The notes beneath the pieces are model-generated. The model saw only the letters and a program-made list of their open reading frames with translations. It searched no databases and had not been told where the DNA came from. Shown piece after piece: positions 13,320-14,989 of a stretch of 14,989 bases of DNA (the first letter of the stretch is position 1; every line of letters starts with the position of its first letter). The position numbers and the translations under genes were made by a program. The stretch comes from UBA11164 sp002420085 (GTDB taxonomy: Bacteria; Pseudomonadota; Gammaproteobacteria; Xanthomonadales; Xanthomonadaceae): NCBI GenBank assembly GCA_031976395.1, contig DALYLJ010000076.1:1-14989 (forward strand), read 5' to 3'.

Positions 13320-14633
13320 ATGACCTTGCTCGAACGTGTACCCAGCGGCTACCAATCCGGCTTCGGCAACGAATTTGCCAGCGAAGCCCTGCCACGCGCC
13401 CTGCCGATCGGCCAGAACTCGCCGCAGCGCTGCGCCTACGGCCTGTACGCCGAACAGATTTCCGGCACCGCCTTTACCGCACCTCGGCACAGCAACCGGC
13501 GTACCTGGCTGTATCGCATCCGACCCTCGGCCGTCCACGGCCGGTTCGAGTTGCGGTCCCATCCGGCCTTCGACAGCGCGAACGACACCCGACCGACCAC
13601 GCCCGAGCGCCTGCGCTGGAGCCCACCGCCCGCCCCGCCCAGCGAGACCGACTTCATCGATGGCCTGTTCGCCATGGCTGGCAACGGTGGCCCAGAGGCC
13701 GGAACCGGCGTCGCCATCTACCTGTACACCGCCAATCGCGACATGATCGGCCGCTATTTCTATGATGCCGATGGCGAACTGCTGATCGTGCCCCAGCAGG
13801 GCCGGCTGCGGATCGCCACCGAAATGGGCGTGCTGGAGATCGAACCGCAGGAAATAGCGGTCATCCCACGCGGTGTGCGGTTTGCCGTCTCGTTGCCGGA
13901 CGGCAGCGCCAGCGGCTATGTCTGCGAGAACTACGGCGCCGCACTGAAACTGCCCGACCTCGGCCCGATCGGCAGCAATGGCCTGGCCAATCCGCGCGAT
14001 TTTCTCGCCCCGCGCGCCGCCTTCGAGGACAGCGAGGGCGATTTTCGCCTGCTCGGCAAGTTCCAGGGCCACCTGTGGTCGGCACCGATCGGCCATTCCC
14101 CGCTCGACGTGGTCGCCTGGCACGGCAACCTCTACCCGTACAAGTACGACCTGCGCCGCTTCAACACGATCGGCTCGATCAGCTTCGACCACCCCGACCC
14201 GAGCATCTTCCTGGTGCTGCATTCGCCAAGCGACACCCCCGGCACCAGCAACATGGACTTCGTGATCTTCCCGCCGCGCTGGCTGGTTGCCCAGCACAGC
14301 TTTCGGCCGCCCTGGTTCCATCGCAACATCGCCAGCGAATTCATGGGCCTGATCCACGGCGTCTACGACGCCAAGGCCGAGGGCTTCGTCCCGGGTGGAA
14401 GCTCGCTGCACAACTGCATGAGCGGCCATGGCCCGGACGCCGCCACCTTCGCGAAGGCCAGCCACGCCGACCTGAGCAAACCGGACATCATCACCGGCAC
14501 CATGGCCTTCATGTTCGAGACCCGCGCCGTCCTGCGCCCGAGCGCCGCCGCCCTGGCCGCCCCCTGGCGCCAACTCGACTACCCCGATTGCTGGTCCGGA
14601 CTGCAACGACACTTCCAGTTTCCGGGCGAATGA
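13320..14633 (+). CDS. hmgA: Homogentisate 1,2-dioxygenase
   Basis: This enzyme opens the aromatic ring of homogentisate with O2 to give 4-maleylacetoacetate. The 437-residue protein begins MTLLERVPSGYQSGFGNEF, the usual family N-terminus. The iron ligands are His334 and Glu340 in WFHRNIASEFMGLIHG and His370 in MSGHGPD, one residue off the human numbering (His335, Glu341, His371). YPYKYDLRRFNTIGS and LVLHSPSDTPGTSNMDFVIFPPRW, given here as family blocks around 272-321, are intact. The ATG at 13320 has GGGA eight bases upstream; the frame runs on to 13140 without family similarity, so that extension is rejected. Together with hpd it turns 4-hydroxyphenylpyruvate into maleylacetoacetate. The isomerase and fumarylacetoacetase that finish the pathway are not found in the remaining 356 bp. 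Confidence 0.98.
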   Translation: MTLLERVPSGYQSGFGNEFASEALPRALPIGQNSPQRCAYGLYAEQISGTAFTAPRHSNRRTWLYRIRPSAVHGRFELRSHPAFDSANDTRPTTPERLRWSPPPAPPSETDFIDGLFAMAGNGGPEAGTGVAIYLYTANRDMIGRYFYDADGELLIVPQQGRLRIATEMGVLEIEPQEIAVIPRGVRFAVSLPDGSASGYVCENYGAALKLPDLGPIGSNGLANPRDFLAPRAAFEDSEGDFRLLGKFQGHLWSAPIGHSPLDVVAWHGNLYPYKYDLRRFNTIGSISFDHPDPSIFLVLHSPSDTPGTSNMDFVIFPPRWLVAQHSFRPPWFHRNIASEFMGLIHGVYDAKAEGFVPGGSSLHNCMSGHGPDAATFAKASHADLSKPDIITGTMAFMFETRAVLRPSAAALAAPWRQLDYPDCWSGLQRHFQFPGE

Positions 14634-14637
14634 CCGA

Positions 14638-14662
14638 CCAGCCGAACTGACCACTCGGCTGG
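14638..14662 (+). terminator. Hairpin terminator after hmgA
   Basis: CCAGCCGA (14638-14645) pairs perfectly with TCGGCTGG (14655-14662) around a 9-nt loop, four bases after the hmgA stop. No T-run follows. The position directly behind the stop favours a terminator role for the hpd-hmgA unit, which would mean that any further pathway genes are not on this transcript. Confidence 0.55.
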
Positions 14663-14989
14663 ATTCGGTGCATTGTCCTCGGTGCATGAGACAGCAGCCG
14701 CGCATCGAACCTCGTCACGAAACCTGGGAACGCATCAGCCCAGCCCGAACACGCGGAAAAGCGGCTGATCGGCTTGGCCCGGCGTGCGCGACCCGACGGC
14801 CGCTCACCGGAATCGAACGGTCGGCCTACGCGGCCCTGACTCGACCCGGGTAACAGATTGCGCGGCCGGCATTCGCCCACGAAGCCGTCCGCACCCCCGC
14901 GCTGTCAGATGCGTGTCGCTGGCAGGAATGCAGTACCGAATCCAGCCCACGCAGACCTCCACGGTGCGTGTGGCGAGGCCAAACCGCCG
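14663..14989. other. Region without a supported gene
   Basis: About 330 bp at the right edge. Short frames exist on both strands, but none shows a family motif, a convincing ribosome-binding site or codon use like the neighbours. A 9-nt direct repeat, TCGGTGCAT, occurs at 14665-14673 and 14679-14687. Fragments resembling a tRNA T-arm on the minus strand (around 14808-14825) do not form a proper stem. It may be an intergenic or upstream control region of a gene beyond the window. Confidence 0.5.

Noticed and set aside
11466..14705. Very long minus-strand open frame covering marR and all of hpd/hmgA in antisense
   Set aside because: Only its last 152 codons encode a recognisable protein (the MarR regulator). 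The rest is the antisense of hpd and hmgA, a common effect of high GC and biased third positions, and has repetitive Gly/Ala/Asp/Val composition without family motifs.
14800..14830. tRNA-like T-arm (GTTCGATTCC) on the minus strand
   Set aside because: The flanking bases do not give a 5-bp stem with a 7-nt loop, and no acceptor, D or anticodon arm could be laid out around it.
14668..14853. Possible small protein of 61 residues with a CPRC motif after hmgA
   Set aside because: No Shine-Dalgarno, overlaps the end of the hairpin area, has a single CxxC-type pair only and a composition like random GC-rich translation.
1..14989. Search for CRISPR arrays, insertion sequences, phage genes, toxin-antitoxin pairs or defence islands
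   Set aside because: No regularly spaced repeats, transposase motifs, target-site duplications or small toxin/antitoxin pairs were seen; every sizeable coding region is assigned to repair, signalling or amino-acid/peptide metabolism.

Overview
The window is GC-rich (about two thirds G+C by eye), almost fully coding, and shows no mobile elements, CRISPR, tRNA or rRNA. Gene content and protein features suggest a gammaproteobacterium of the Xanthomonadales/Lysobacterales type. The tryptophan 2,3-dioxygenase keeps the residue numbering of the Xanthomonas campestris enzyme (His55, Arg117, His240), and recD directly follows recB. The lineage call is inference from gene content only.

Layout. (1) 2-3213, plus strand: the 3' end of recB and complete recD, overlapping at a GTGA junction; these are subunits of the RecBCD double-strand-break repair helicase-nuclease. 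(2) 3259-5619, minus strand: a receiver-like/HDOD protein followed by a PAS-histidine kinase. The HDOD gene is preceded by a near-consensus flagellar sigma-28 (FliA) promoter (TAAAG...11-nt spacer...GCCGATA), so this pair is probably part of the motility/chemosensory regulon. (3) 5924-8401, plus strand: tryptophan 2,3-dioxygenase (kynA) and, 42 bp downstream, an AbgT-family membrane transporter. (4) 8561-10096, plus strand: a POT/PTR-family proton-coupled peptide transporter with its own likely promoter and a strong hairpin after it. (5) 10153-11924, minus strand: a MarR-family regulator followed by a threonine-synthase-like PLP enzyme. (6) 12015-14633, plus strand, divergent from marR: 4-hydroxyphenylpyruvate dioxygenase (hpd) and homogentisate 1,2-dioxygenase (hmgA), the ring-modifying and ring-opening steps of tyrosine/phenylalanine catabolism. 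The last ~330 bp hold no gene I can support.

How it fits together. From 5.9 kb to the end the genes describe amino-acid and peptide use: peptide import (POT), opening of the tryptophan ring (KynA), opening of the tyrosine-derived ring (Hpd, HmgA) and a PLP enzyme. The marR-hpd intergenic region carries a near-palindrome centred on CAATTG that lies between the -35 and -10 of the presumptive hpd promoter, which suggests that the divergent MarR protein represses hpd-hmgA and itself.

I found no wholly new system. The observations most worth follow-up are the FliA-type promoter driving an HDOD/histidine-kinase pair, the MarR operator and the MarR-linked PLP enzyme, the kynA-AbgT pairing, and a strong excess of the palindrome CGATCG across the window.
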